Assembly: GCA_016710785.1 (NCBI GenBank)
Contig: JADJUE010000013.1
Location: 1-64,000 of the forward strand
Direction: 5' to 3'
Source: Candidatus Epilinea brevis
GTDB lineage: Bacteria > Chloroflexota > Anaerolineae > Epilineales > Epilineaceae
DNA: 64,000 bases
The notes under the pieces are model-generated. The model did no database searches. It worked only from the letters and a program-made list of their open reading frames with translations, and was not told the origin of the DNA. Shown one piece after another: positions 1-8,716 of this stretch; within the stretch, counting starts at the first letter, position 1, and every line of letters begins with the position of its first letter. The position numbers and the translations under genes were made by a program.

Positions 1-139
1 GATCTACCAACAGTTGGTCGAGTCGCTGCTGCGCGCCGCGGGCGGGCCGTTTGTCTATCGTCATCGATGACCCGAGCAAGAGGCGCTGCCACCTGTCGCG
101 GTCGTGGATGCACCCCTGCAACAGCGCCGTGGCCTGGCG

Positions 140-1060
140 CGAGCCATCCTGGCAACCATGCGCCCGCGGCTTTAAAGTGGACGAAGAACGCCTTCGTCCT
201 GGCCGCCGTTAATTAGCACGACCGGCGGCCTCGCACGACGTTCCCAAGACCCAGGCGGCGCTGCTCACGGCCCTGCTGTTCTGCGTGGTCTCCAGCGGCG
301 GGGTCTATGTGGTCAACGACCTGATGGATGTGGAGGGCGATCGCCGCCATCCGGTGAAGCGGTTTCGTCTTTGGCGCGGGAGAGATCTCGCCAGGCCTGG
401 GATGTTAGCTGCTGGCGGCAGGCCTGACGGTGCTGGGGATCGGCGGCGGCTACCTGTAGGTGCGGCCACAAGCCTCGCCCTACCTGGTGGGCAACATCCT
501 CTTGACCTACTTCCTGATGCAACTGGCCTACACCTTTGTGTTGAAGCATATGGTGATCCATCGACGTGATGACGATCGCGGGGGATTCGTGCTGCGGGTG
601 CTCGTAGATGGGGCGGCCGCAGATGTAAAGATCTCAGCCTACCTCTACCTGTCGACGATCTTCCTGGCAACCTTCCAGGGTTTCGCCAAGCGCCGGCGGG
701 AAGCTGCTCTCGATGTCGGGCGACGCGCCCCCGGCCTGCCAAGCCTGGAAAAGAAGAGGAGGAATACTCGGTGAGCCTCCTGGACACCTTCCTGACGATC
801 ACATGGCACGCCACCACGGTGTCCTACGCCCTCTACGCAGTGAACACGCCCTACCGTCCGCAGAACGTCTCAGCCCAACCTGCTGCTGCTGACGGTGCCC
901 TTCGTCGATCTACGCGGTGTTTCGCTACCTGTACCTGATCCATGTCAAAGGGCCTTGGCGAGGGCGCCGGAGGAGATGCTGCTGAAGGACCGGCTGCTGT
1001 TGCTGGATGTGCTGGGCTGGGTGGCGCTTGCTGGCGGGGCTGATCTGCTTCGGCTGAGGG
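140..1060 (+). pseudogene. Frameshifted UbiA-family prenyltransferase, decaprenyl-phosphate phosphoribosyltransferase type
   Basis: The family transfers phosphoribose to decaprenyl phosphate in the inner membrane, feeding arabinose-type lipid donors. Pieces of one protein appear in order but in different frames. An RPR..KW.KN-like N-terminus lies near 155-215. The UbiA signature NDLMDVEGDRRHPVKR is at about 315-362. A stretch containing YLVGNILLTYFLMQLAY and FVLKHMVI is at 480-560, and GFAKRRRE is near 685. The C-terminal LLDTF, TVPFV and LLKDRLLLLDVLGW pieces run to about 1040. The total span fits the usual length of about 300 residues. At least four frame changes and an in-frame stop prevent translation of one product. 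Either the gene is dead or the sequence here carries indel errors; both fit. The first 139 bases hold nothing I recognise. Confidence 0.75.
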
Positions 1061-1355
1061 TCCGACCGCGCGGTAGGGCGAACGCGGTGGAGCGTCCGAA
1101 CGGATCGGGCGGGTCGAGCGCGGGCAGGACACGGCTTCGGGTTGGTGACCTGTCGACGGCCCTGTGCGGGCCGCGTTGCCGAGGTGCGTGACGATACCAG
1201 TCATCGCGCAGCCCAGTTCAAGCCCCGTAGTCTGGGAATAGAGCAGGGCTGGAGTTGACTGAACCGATGGACCTCTCTGAGCTTACATGGGCACCTCCTG
1301 GACACTCAAGAGGCGAGGAGTCCAGGGCCTGGGCTCATCTTTACAGACTTGCGGG
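1061..1355. other. No gene; possible IS-end remnant
   Basis: No coding signal was found. A stretch near 1228-1320 (phrases like gtagtctgggaat and ggagttgac) weakly resembles the left end of the IS3 remnant at 11238. This may be another scar of the same element, but the similarity is short and I cannot confirm it. Confidence 0.25.
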
Positions 1356-1800
1356 TCACTTCACCTGACGCAACTGCCCGCGGATGTCACCGAAGAAGGT
1401 CTGCCCAGCCGTGTGCAGGTTGAAGTACAGTTCGCCTTCGCGCGCGATCGCCTCCATGCCGGCAATGGTCTTCACCTTGTCGGTCGGAATCGCAGGGGTG
1501 ATGGGGCAGCCGTTCGTCACGGCGCCCACGAGGCCCGAGCCGTCCGCGTTCCCGGCCTCAAATATCCTTGATGAGTCAGCTCAAAGGTCGTACGTGGTCA
1601 GCCCAGTACCTTTGGAGATCCCACCTGAGGACGACGTTGATCAGGATGGGCCCCAACTGGCCGAGCTTGCCGCAATGGATGTGGAACATCACGATGTCCT
1701 TAGTAGCCACGTTCTCGATGGCGACGTGAACGTCAAACCTGCTCCAGGTCCTTGGTGAAGGACAGGACACCATGCTGCCCGCGCGATGTAACGTTGCGTC
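1356..1800 (-). pseudogene. CHRD-domain protein, frameshifted
   Basis: CHRD domains are immunoglobulin-like extracytoplasmic modules. Read on the minus strand, the core motif RFDVHVAIENV..IVMFHIHCGK.GQLGP lies at about 1740-1640. The diagnostic C-terminus LYFNLHTAGQTFFGDIRGQL is at about 1440-1365, ending in a TGA at 1356. The two halves are in different frames, so one indel lies near 1560. Upstream, to about 2020, an Ala/Leu-rich stretch (AAILSVVLSLAAYG) could be a signal peptide in yet another frame. Domain identity is good because both conserved CHRD motifs are present; the gene's true start cannot be placed. Confidence 0.7.
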
Positions 1801-2163
1801 GCGCGGAACGGATGGACCTGTCGACTTGAAGACCTCAGGCACCGCTGCCGGCGTATCGCTCTCCTCGCCGCCTTCCTGGTGGGGGCTAGAAGGCCTCGAA
1901 CACCGAGAGCCGATCTCCTGTCCCCGGCTCGGGTCGAGAGCGATAGGGCTGGGCATGTCGGTTTCAGGGCGATGCGCGCTTGCCTGGGACTTGTGGCGCT
2001 TCTCACCACCTGACGCGACCATCGCGTCGTCATTATCTGCAACCCGTATGCAGCGAGTGACAAGACCACAGACAGGATAGCCGCCGGTGCGCAGCAGCCT
2101 TGCCGTACGTTCACGCTGGTTACCTCTTGCGGTCTGGAATCGCTGGATGCTTCGCCCGCCGGC

Positions 2164-2604
2164 TCAGTCGTCGTTCTTGTCTGTGGCAGCTGGCTGGCCG
2201 TTGAAGGGATTGGGAAGATCATCCGCATAATGGCAAGCAAGGATCGAGGCGACCAGGATGGTGGTCACGTTGAATGGACTGACCTTCTTAAAGTACGCCA
2301 TGCCGTCGACGGTGTAGTTGACGACCATGGAGGAGCATGTTCACGACGGCAAGCATGCTCCCGAGGACGCAGGTGCGCGGCAGCAGCACGAGGACACCGA
2401 TCAAGAGCGACAGAACGTTCGCCGCGACATCGACCCAGGCGGGGAGCGGCTGCGCCTGATGGTGTCACGTGGCTCTGAACCGGAGCCGGATGCGGCGGCG
2501 AGCATCGCCAGCGTCACGAGGATGGTCAGCGCCATGTAGATTCGGTTGGCGATCTTGCCGTCCCTTTTTCGCGGCAAAGGGTGGGGGTGGCGTGACTTCT
2601 TCAT
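2164..2604 (-). pseudogene. Small multi-helix membrane protein (DoxX-like), frameshifted
   Basis: A start at 2604 gives a short basic head and then a clear membrane helix (IYMALTILVTLAMLAAASG). The next pieces, VDVAANVLSLLIGVLVLL and LAVVNMLL, fall in other frames. The end VNYTVDGMAYFKKVSPFNVT..ILACHYADDLPNPFNG is open to a TGA at 2164. This looks like a four-helix protein of about 140 residues of the DoxX-like kind, broken by two or more indels. Family assignment is tentative; the membrane topology and the coherent ending are the solid part. Confidence 0.5.
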
Positions 2605-2977
2605 CTGTGTGTCTACGCCCTTTCACTTTGCATCCAGGTGTTCGATGGCCTCAGTCGAATCCGATTGGAATGCCTGACCAGGCACCATACACCTGGCCTG
2701 GTCAGGGCGCATCAACCTTGTCGGAAGGACCGGACTTGGGCGCGTTTTGTCTAACCACCATTGGGTCGGAGGCTGAACGACCCAAGACAGAAGTGGACCG
2801 AGGGCGCGCGATGCTGACGCTGATATAATGGACAGCCTTGGGTCAAAGCCGGGCGGCGAAACAGAAGTGGCCGATGGCGGCGGAGAAAGGACGCCTCGGT
2901 GAAGCCAAGACTGATGCCACAGGCCGAACGGATGACCAGCTAGATACCGAGACCATTGCTTACCTGGCCTACATTGC
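2605..2977. other. Intergenic region before the tRNA
   Basis: No gene seen. A perfect TATAAT hexamer lies at 2823-2828 without a convincing -35 box at the right distance. It may belong to the promoter of the downstream tRNA, but this is only a suggestion. Confidence 0.3.
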
Positions 2978-3047
2978 GCCCCCGTAGCTCGGGGATAGAG
3001 CAGCCTTCTAATCCGCTGGTCGCAGGTTCCGAATCCTGCCGGGGTAC
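2978..3047 (+). tRNA. tRNA-Arg (anticodon TCT), indel-damaged
   Basis: The order of parts is that of tRNA-Arg(UCU). The acceptor strand is GCCCCCG, the D-arm runs TAGCTC..GGGGATAGAGCA, the anticodon loop is CTTCTAA, the 3' anticodon stem is TCCGC, the T-arm is GCAGGTTC..GAATCCTGC, and the acceptor closes with CGGGG. Compared with a normal molecule, one base is missing in the D-loop, three are missing from the 5' anticodon stem, one extra C sits in the T-loop and one G is missing from the 3' acceptor. It could not fold as written, so it is either a pseudo-tRNA or a tRNA read through base-calling or assembly errors. Confidence 0.65.
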
Positions 3048-3960
3048 TGATTCAGCAGAGTTTTCGGGTGGGCCGCGGCGAATCCTCCTCCTATCCACCC
3101 CCGCTTGCCGCTCGCCGCCGCCTTGCTCCGCGGTTTTTGACCCAACTCCCCTAGCGGCAGATCGAGATCGCGCGTCGCCCCGCCGCGGCGGGCGGTCTCG
3201 GCGGCGATGCTCTCGCCGGGGACCAGGCGGGGCAGGAGGCAGGGGCTGGCAGCGCTGTCCACGCTGAAGCAATGGCTCACCATCCGGTCGACGACGTCTT
3301 GACGCGTAGGACGCCGAGGGCGCAGAGCAGGGCCCAGTTGGCGACTTGGCCAGGGCGATGCGCAGCCGATGGGGATCGTGATGCCAGCAAGTGCTGCCGT
3401 CGGCGAAGGTGATGGTGCCGTCGTCGGCCACGTCGCTGACGGTGCATGGCTGTCCAGGGCCGGCTTGAGGCGGGCGCTCTGGACCCAATGCACGGCGGCC
3501 CGTAAGGTAGTTGTCGCAGTCGGTGGGCAGGGGACGATCGGCGGGGGCGAACCCAGGGCGGCGCCAGGGGCGGGGAAGTGGTCACAGCGGGTCTCCTGTC
3601 CAACGTATCCGGCAGGGGCACCGTGCCTGGTGGTCGGTTGCCGCCCGTCGTCGAGCCGGATCTCTCGGGCGTTCTTGATGAAGTCCCCTGCTCTCGGCAG
3701 GGGGCTCGGCGCCTTGAGCGGTCGAGCAGGTTCATTCTACTCGGCGCGAGATCAAGGACGAAGCTCGAGGCCCGAAGTGAGTGTAAACGCGCCCACCACA
3801 TGGCAAGCGGCGGTAGCGGGTCACCGGTCACTGGGTCACCGCTAGACGAGCCACAAGCCTCCGGTAGGCCAAGGCTCTGGCCGACGCGCCCTAGGCGGCT
3901 ATCGTGGGTGCCTGGCCTAACGAGCCCGGACTGGCCGCTCCTCCCCCCACGAAAGGACTG
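3048..3960. other. No confirmed gene; possible degraded minus-strand ORF
   Basis: On the minus strand around 3440-3380 a short stretch (VADDGTITFADGSTCWHHD) reads like real protein, and another frame gives RDLDLPLGELGQK near 3160. The frames do not join. I cannot name a family; this may be one more indel-broken gene. Nothing else was found. Confidence 0.25.
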
Positions 3961-3965
3961 ACCCC

Positions 3966-4323
3966 ATGTTGAACCTGAACTCGGTCACGATCAGCACCAG
4001 GCGTTTGAGGCGTTGGCCGCTTCTACGCCAAGGTCTTTGACAAGCCCGGCGGACATGGAGGATGCCGACAACGGATTCACATGGCTGGCGGCGGGCGCGG
4101 GCTTCCTGGGCGTGCTGCGGCATTCGGCGATGGTCGGCAAGGCCATCAACAGGCCGGATGATGTTCAACCTCGAGTCGGCCGACGTGAAGGGCGACTACG
4201 AGCGGATCATGGGCCACGGCGCCACGAGGCGTCGCCGCGCCGTATGAGATGGGCGAGGCCTGGATCGCGACCTTGGCCGACCCGGACGGCAACTACTTCC
4301 AGCTGATGACGCCGATGGGTTGA
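3966..4323 (+). pseudogene. Degraded second copy of the VOC/glyoxalase gene at 11452
   Basis: It starts with the same ribosome-binding region (acgaaaggactgac) and the same opening (ATGTTGAACCTGAACTCGGTC) as the intact gene at 11452-11811. It ends with the same YFQLMTPMG-stop. Several single-base gains and losses (near 4003, 4046, 4152, 4226) throw it out of frame. The intact copy encodes a 119-residue vicinal-oxygen-chelate protein; this copy cannot. It is followed within 60 bp by a degraded copy of another nearby gene, so a block appears to have been duplicated and then decayed. Confidence 0.8.
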
Positions 4324-4379
4324 TGGGGGGAGGAGCGGCGGCACACCGACAAGAACGCGGAATGGGAATACGCCCGATG

Positions 4380-5060
4380 TCAACGCGGCGCTGACACACC
4401 TGGGCCCGCCACCGGCTTCATCCACCGCGACCAGCCCGGCATGGGCTTGAATCCGAGCGCGTCGTTGATCGCGCGCATCCCGGCGTTCACCCCGGCGGTG
4501 CCGACGTTGAGGCGCTCCCATCCTGCCGCCTTGGCCCAGTGAGTCGCTGCCACCTTCACGGCCATGCCGAGACCGCGCCGCTGCCATGCGGCGGCGACAC
4601 CGGTCAGCATGCCCTTCGAGCATCGCCCGGCCTTCGCGCCGCGTCGCCAACGCCACTCCAATCGCCGTCGGCGGTCACCGCGACGAAGGAGCTTATCGGA
4701 CCAGCCTGCCGGGCCGCTTCGTCGCCGATGGTCCCTGCTGCCCAGTCGTCGAACGGGCTGCGTATGTATCGCCGCCGGGCGGCTGGGGCACCTGGGCCCC
4801 AATGGCCTCCTCCAGCGCCCAAAGCCGGAGGCCAATCGGCACCGCCGCCAGTTACCACCGACGCGATGACGATGCCATCGTCACGCAGCAGCCGGGATAG
4901 CCATGGCGCCGGGGTCCCAGGCGCTGAGGTCGAGGGACATCCGCAGGCCCTGCCACGCCCGCCGAAACCGCGCCGGGTGAGGTGAGCGCGCGTCGGCCAA
5001 GTCCGAGCGCACCTGCACGTGCAGCTCGACCGCGCTCTTTGGCCTCACGTCGTGTGGCGT
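4380..5060 (-). pseudogene. Degraded partial copy of the GNAT gene at 6212-7241
   Basis: The stretch matches the C-terminal two-thirds of the neighbouring GNAT gene. LHVQVRSDL and AWQGLRMSLDLSAWDP are at about 5030-4905, and the acetyl-CoA-binding domain GVAAAWQRRGLGMAVKVAA to GFKPMPGWSRWMKPVA is at about 4615-4400. The N-terminal GNAT half upstream of the HVQVRSD segment is missing and the frame breaks several times. About 30 bp downstream of the stop are also shared between the two copies. It is a decayed duplicate. Confidence 0.75.
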
Positions 5061-5136
5061 CAGATGCCATGCCAACCGAGGGTTCAGTTGCCAGCGCGTG
5101 GACAGGGGCCGGCTTTCGTGGCGACCGGATGGACGC

Positions 5137-6014
5137 CTACGTGGCCTGAGCCTTGCCGTCATAGCTGCACGGATCCACGATGGCCTGAACGGGCCTTCGC
5201 ATGAAGAGGAGGCCCAGAATCAGGAGCAAAGCGCGGCGCCAGATCAAAACTTTTCGCCCCGGAGGTTGAGCACGAAAGCCCTGAACCGTGATCGCGAGCG
5301 GGCCGAAGCAGGCCGCGTTGGAGACGCTGTTGGTATCCAGGGTCACCGCGGCATTGATGGCCAAGGCCCTACCGCTCAGGCTGCTGTTGGTCGTCATGGT
5401 GATGCTTTGATCGGCGAGCAGGTTCCCGGCGAAGGCGGTGTTGGTTCCGAGGGTCGCCGAACTGCCGACCTGCCAATACACCTTGCAGGCCAAACCGCCG
5501 TTGGTCATGACCACCGACGCGTTGCTTGCCGTCGTGAGCGTGGTCCCGATCTGGAACAAGAAGATGGGCGGGGATTGGACTGGGCATTGAGGGTCAGAAT
5601 GCCGTTCAAGTCCGCCGACGAACTGAAGCAATAGCTGCCCGGCGTGAGCGTCATTCCGCCCAGATCCTGACCGCTCAGATCGGTGTCGCAGGTCTGGTTC
5701 ACCAGGTCGTCGTAGGCAAGGTCGGCATCCGCATGGGCTTGAATTGCCGTGGCATCATTCTGGTGAATCGTTCCGTTGACCATGATGCCGGGAGGAAAGC
5801 CGGTGACCGAAGGACCAGGCGAGACGCCCACATCTCCGGTGACGGTGGTCACACCGGTGTTGGTCACGGTCGAGCCGCCCAGGACGCCGAAGCTGCGGGC
5901 CGAAGCCAGATCGGGGGCGGTCGCGTCCGGGCTCGCCAGGACGGTCGGTGTTGGCCCTTCGGCGGCAACAAGCATTGCGGTCAAGATGCACAAGACCGTC
6001 ACAATCCGGCGCAA
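5137..6014 (-). pseudogene. DUF3494 ice-binding-like secreted protein, one frameshift
   Basis: DUF3494 proteins are right-handed beta-solenoids that are exported; many bind ice and others are adhesins. A TTG at 6014 opens a signal peptide (IVTVLCILTAMLVAAEG). It is followed by the hallmark start SFGVLGGSTVTNTG...TGDVGVSPG, then DLGGMTLTPGSYCF near 5640. After one frame change at about 5570-5630, next to a GGGG run, the domain continues with GTTLTTASNASVV, VYWQVGSSATLGT, FAGNLLADQSITM and LSGRALAINAAVTLDTN. The tail carries one hydrophobic helix (ALLLILGLLFMRRP), possibly a membrane anchor. With the indel corrected it would be about 290 residues and full length. Confidence 0.8.
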
Positions 6015-6211
6015 TTGCTGATATTCAGCTCCCGAGTTCGTTCGGAGAATTCTGGGGGGCGCTCGAACAGCGCGGTTCGGTGACCAAGGTCCTCGGAATG
6101 GCGATCCCGATGCTGGAAGCATAGGCTTCTGTACGGTCAACCGCCTCATCAGGCCCCGCGGAACGACAAGCGGTACATCGACAAGCGCGCGGAATGGGAA
6201 CATGCCCGGTG

Positions 6212-7241
6212 TCAACGCGGCGCCGAAGCTCCTGCGCTCGCAACTGGTTTCATCCACCGGGACCAGCCTGGCATGGGCTTGAATCCGAGCGCGTCGTTGA
6301 TCGCGCGCATCCCGGCGTTCACCCCGGCGGTGCCGACGTAGAGGCGCTCCCATCCCGCAGCCTTGGCCCAGTGAGTCGCTGCCACCTTCACGGCCATGCC
6401 GAGACCGCGCCGCTGCCATGCGGCGGCGACACCGGTCAGCATGCCCTCGAGCACGCCCGGCTCCTCGCCGCGCCGCGTCGCCGCCAACGCCACCCAATCG
6501 CCGTCGGCGGTCACCGCGACGAAGGAGCCATCGCGGACCAGCCCGCCGGCCCGCTTCGTCGCCGATGGTCCCCGTCGCCCAGTCGTCGAAGGGTCTGGGC
6601 GTATGGACGCTGCCGGGCGGCTGGGGCACCTGGGCCTCGATGGCCTCCTCGAGCGCCCAAAGCCGGTGCGGCCAATCTGGCACCGCCGCCAGTTGGGCCA
6701 CCGACGCGATGACGATGCCATCGTCACGCCGCAGCCGGGAAAGCCATGGCGCTGGGTCCCAGGCGCTAAGGTCGAGGGACATCCGCAGGCCCTGCCATGC
6801 CTCGCCGAATCCGCGTCGGGCGAGAAACGCTAGCGCGTCGTCCATGTCCGAGCGCACCTGCACGTGCAGCCTGACCGCGCCTTGCGCCTCGGCATGGCGG
6901 CTGAGGGCATCGTAAATGACCCCACCGACCCCGCGCCCTCGGTGGACGGGGGCGACGATGCCGTAGAGCTCGAACGCCCGGTCGCCGAAGATCGGACCCA
7001 GTTCGGCCTGGCCGTAGCCGACCACCTGATCGTCCACTTCCGCGACGACCGCGCGATACGCCGGATCGGCGCCGGCGACGGCCTGAGCCGCGGCGAAGCG
7101 AACTGGGTCGGCGGGCAGCTCGGGAAACGCGGCGCGGTCGAGGGCGACGCAGGCGGATGCGTCGGCAGGGGTGAGGGGGCGGAGGGAGATCTGGAAACTG
7201 GGAACTTCAATTGCCACGCCAAGAGTGTAGGCAGGGCTCAT
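6212..7241 (-). pseudogene. Two-domain GNAT N-acetyltransferase, one frameshift
   Basis: GNAT enzymes move an acetyl group from acetyl-CoA to an amine; the substrate is unknown here. The N-terminal GNAT domain runs from about residue 10 to 150 and has the acetyl-CoA loop HRGRGVGGVIYDAL. The second GNAT domain carries QRRGLGMAVKVAA and ends GFKPMPGWSRWMKPVA. The halves lie in different frames, joined at about 6540-6560. The start could be ATG 7241 or the GTG at 7217. Without the break it is a normal tandem-GNAT protein of about 340 residues. A partial decayed copy lies at 4380-5060. Confidence 0.75.
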
Positions 7242-7294
7242 CCAACCGTCAATGTCGTCTTCGGGGTCGTCGTCTCCGTCATCGTCGTTGACGC

Positions 7295-8215
7295 TCAGGG
7301 CAAGGACCGGGGCCAGAGCGTGACGCGGATCAAGGTGGGGCTGACGTCGAAGGCGGGCGGTGGGCTGCCGTTGTCCTCCAATGCCCGGCGAGCGATGGTG
7401 ATTCCCGCGCCGAAGCGCTGCACGAAGCCCAGAACCCGCAACGCCTCGGCCAGGCTGGGATTGCGATAGTCGCTCACCCCAGGCTCGCCAAAGTTGTCGG
7501 CTGTCACCGCCCCGTAAGGCCCGCCCGGGCTGCTGATCTCGATGCGGTCGTCGAACCAGGTCACACGGACAGGGGCGTTCGTCGCCTCGTAACTTCGGTG
7601 CATGACAGCGTTGCGCAACAGCTGCTGCAAGGCCGGCGGCGGGTAGAGGGACCTGCGGCGTTCGCGATCCGCGCCCGTGATATCCACTGCGGTGCGGTTG
7701 TGGGAGGCCAGCTTGTCATCGATCCGTCGCAGCTGCTCAGCCACCGTCCCGTCCAAGACCAACTCGTCCACCACGGGGTCCGACAGGTCCCGACCCGCGA
7801 CCCGCAGGAACTGGATGTATGCCCCCGGCAGCTGGTCGCGAGGACGCGAGCTCAGTACCAACAGACCCAACACGGTAGGTATGGGGTCATCGGCCGCTAC
7901 CACCATCTTGGTGGCCGCGAGCCGCTGTTCGTAACTGCGGTCGTTGGCCGCGATCACGTCGGGAGCGAACGCCGCCGGCAAGTAATCGTCCTCGAAACGC
8001 CGGCGGTCCAGGTTGCTCAGCGATGCCGCCGCTACTGGACGAACATCGAAGTCCACCCTGGGGCGGTTGTGGCCAGGCAGGTCATTCGCGATCGCGCAGA
8101 CCGCTTCCCGGACCTTGGTAGGCGCATCTCCCTTGAAAGACTCCTTGCGCTCTACCAGGTCCGACTCCAGATCCAAGAGCATGCGCTGCAGGTCGGGGTC
8201 GCCGTATGGAATCAT
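7295..8215 (-). CDS. AlbA_2/Schlafen-type ATP-binding regulator with an internal deletion
   Basis: Proteins of this group pair an N-terminal AlbA_2 (Schlafen-like) nucleic-acid-binding domain with a C-terminal GHKL-type ATP-binding region, and are usually annotated as regulators. Visible are the AlbA_2 opening (ESDLVERKESF..., residues about 12-45) and the ATP-binding part (LRNAVMHRSYE, WFDDRIEISSPGG and RFGAGITIARR, residues about 200-285). I chose ATG 8215 because the family opening follows it directly. Residues RPRV near position 52 jump straight to DFDVRPVAAASL. The usual central strands of the AlbA_2 domain, roughly 75-80 residues, appear to be missing without breaking the frame. That would probably disable the domain. 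Confidence 0.75.
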   Translation of the reverse strand: MIPYGDPDLQRMLLDLESDLVERKESFKGDAPTKVREAVCAIANDLPGHNRPRVDFDVRPVAAASLSNLDRRRFEDDYLPAAFAPDVIAANDRSYEQRLAATKMVVAADDPIPTVLGLLVLSSRPRDQLPGAYIQFLRVAGRDLSDPVVDELVLDGTVAEQLRRIDDKLASHNRTAVDITGADRERRRSLYPPPALQQLLRNAVMHRSYEATNAPVRVTWFDDRIEISSPGGPYGAVTADNFGEPGVSDYRNPSLAEALRVLGFVQRFGAGITIARRALEDNGSPPPAFDVSPTLIRVTLWPRSLP

Positions 8216-8370
8216 GTTCCGGAGTTGTCCTCTGCGTTGGACAGGTGATAGGGGGCGAAGCGAGCGGATCGGTGGTCTTTCCCCGAGTTGGTGGACGGAT
8301 CCCGCCGGCCTCTGAGACAATGAATCTGAAGATGGTGGCTGGCGACAGCGGCCATGGACTGGATTGACCT

Positions 8371-8529
8371 CTAGGCAGCTGGTGGCAAAGCCCGCCTGGC
8401 TCTAGCTGCGCCGATCACGGCACCGATCACGACCCCCATCGCAACCCCTACGGCGACGTTGCCGGTCGCTGCCCCGATGGCAACTCCCAGCGCCACACCG
8501 AGACCAACGAAGCCTGTTGGGTTCCTCAT
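8371..8529 (-). CDS. Small glycine-zipper membrane protein
   Basis: A 52-residue protein opening MRNPTGFVGLGVALGVA. It consists almost entirely of two glycine-zipper helices (GVAIGAATGNVAVGVAMGVVIGAVIG) and a basic tail. The start at 8529 follows a good ribosome-binding site (ggagaggg). Such peptides sit in the cytoplasmic membrane; no specific function is known to me. It stands alone between the AlbA_2 gene and the patatin gene. Confidence 0.55.
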   Translation of the reverse strand: MRNPTGFVGLGVALGVAIGAATGNVAVGVAMGVVIGAVIGAARARRALPPAA

Positions 8530-8716
8530 CTCCCTCTCCTGTTCACTGCGCCAAGCATAGCACGGACTCAAGGAGGGTGCCATTTGTCTGCACCAACGTC
8601 CGTGTGGGGACTAACCCCCTGCTTAGCCGACCGCCGCGGCCTGCAGTTCGTCCTCATTGCCTGCCCGGCGCTGGCTTCCAGCGTGCGTCCGGCGAGGCTG
8701 TTCAAGGAAAGGTGGT

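Noticed and set aside
5505..7241. A 578-codon open frame joining GNAT and DUF3494 sequences
   Set aside because: It is two separate genes joined only because a frameshift removes the GNAT stop from this frame. The GNAT C-terminal half and the DUF3494 C-terminal half lie in other frames.
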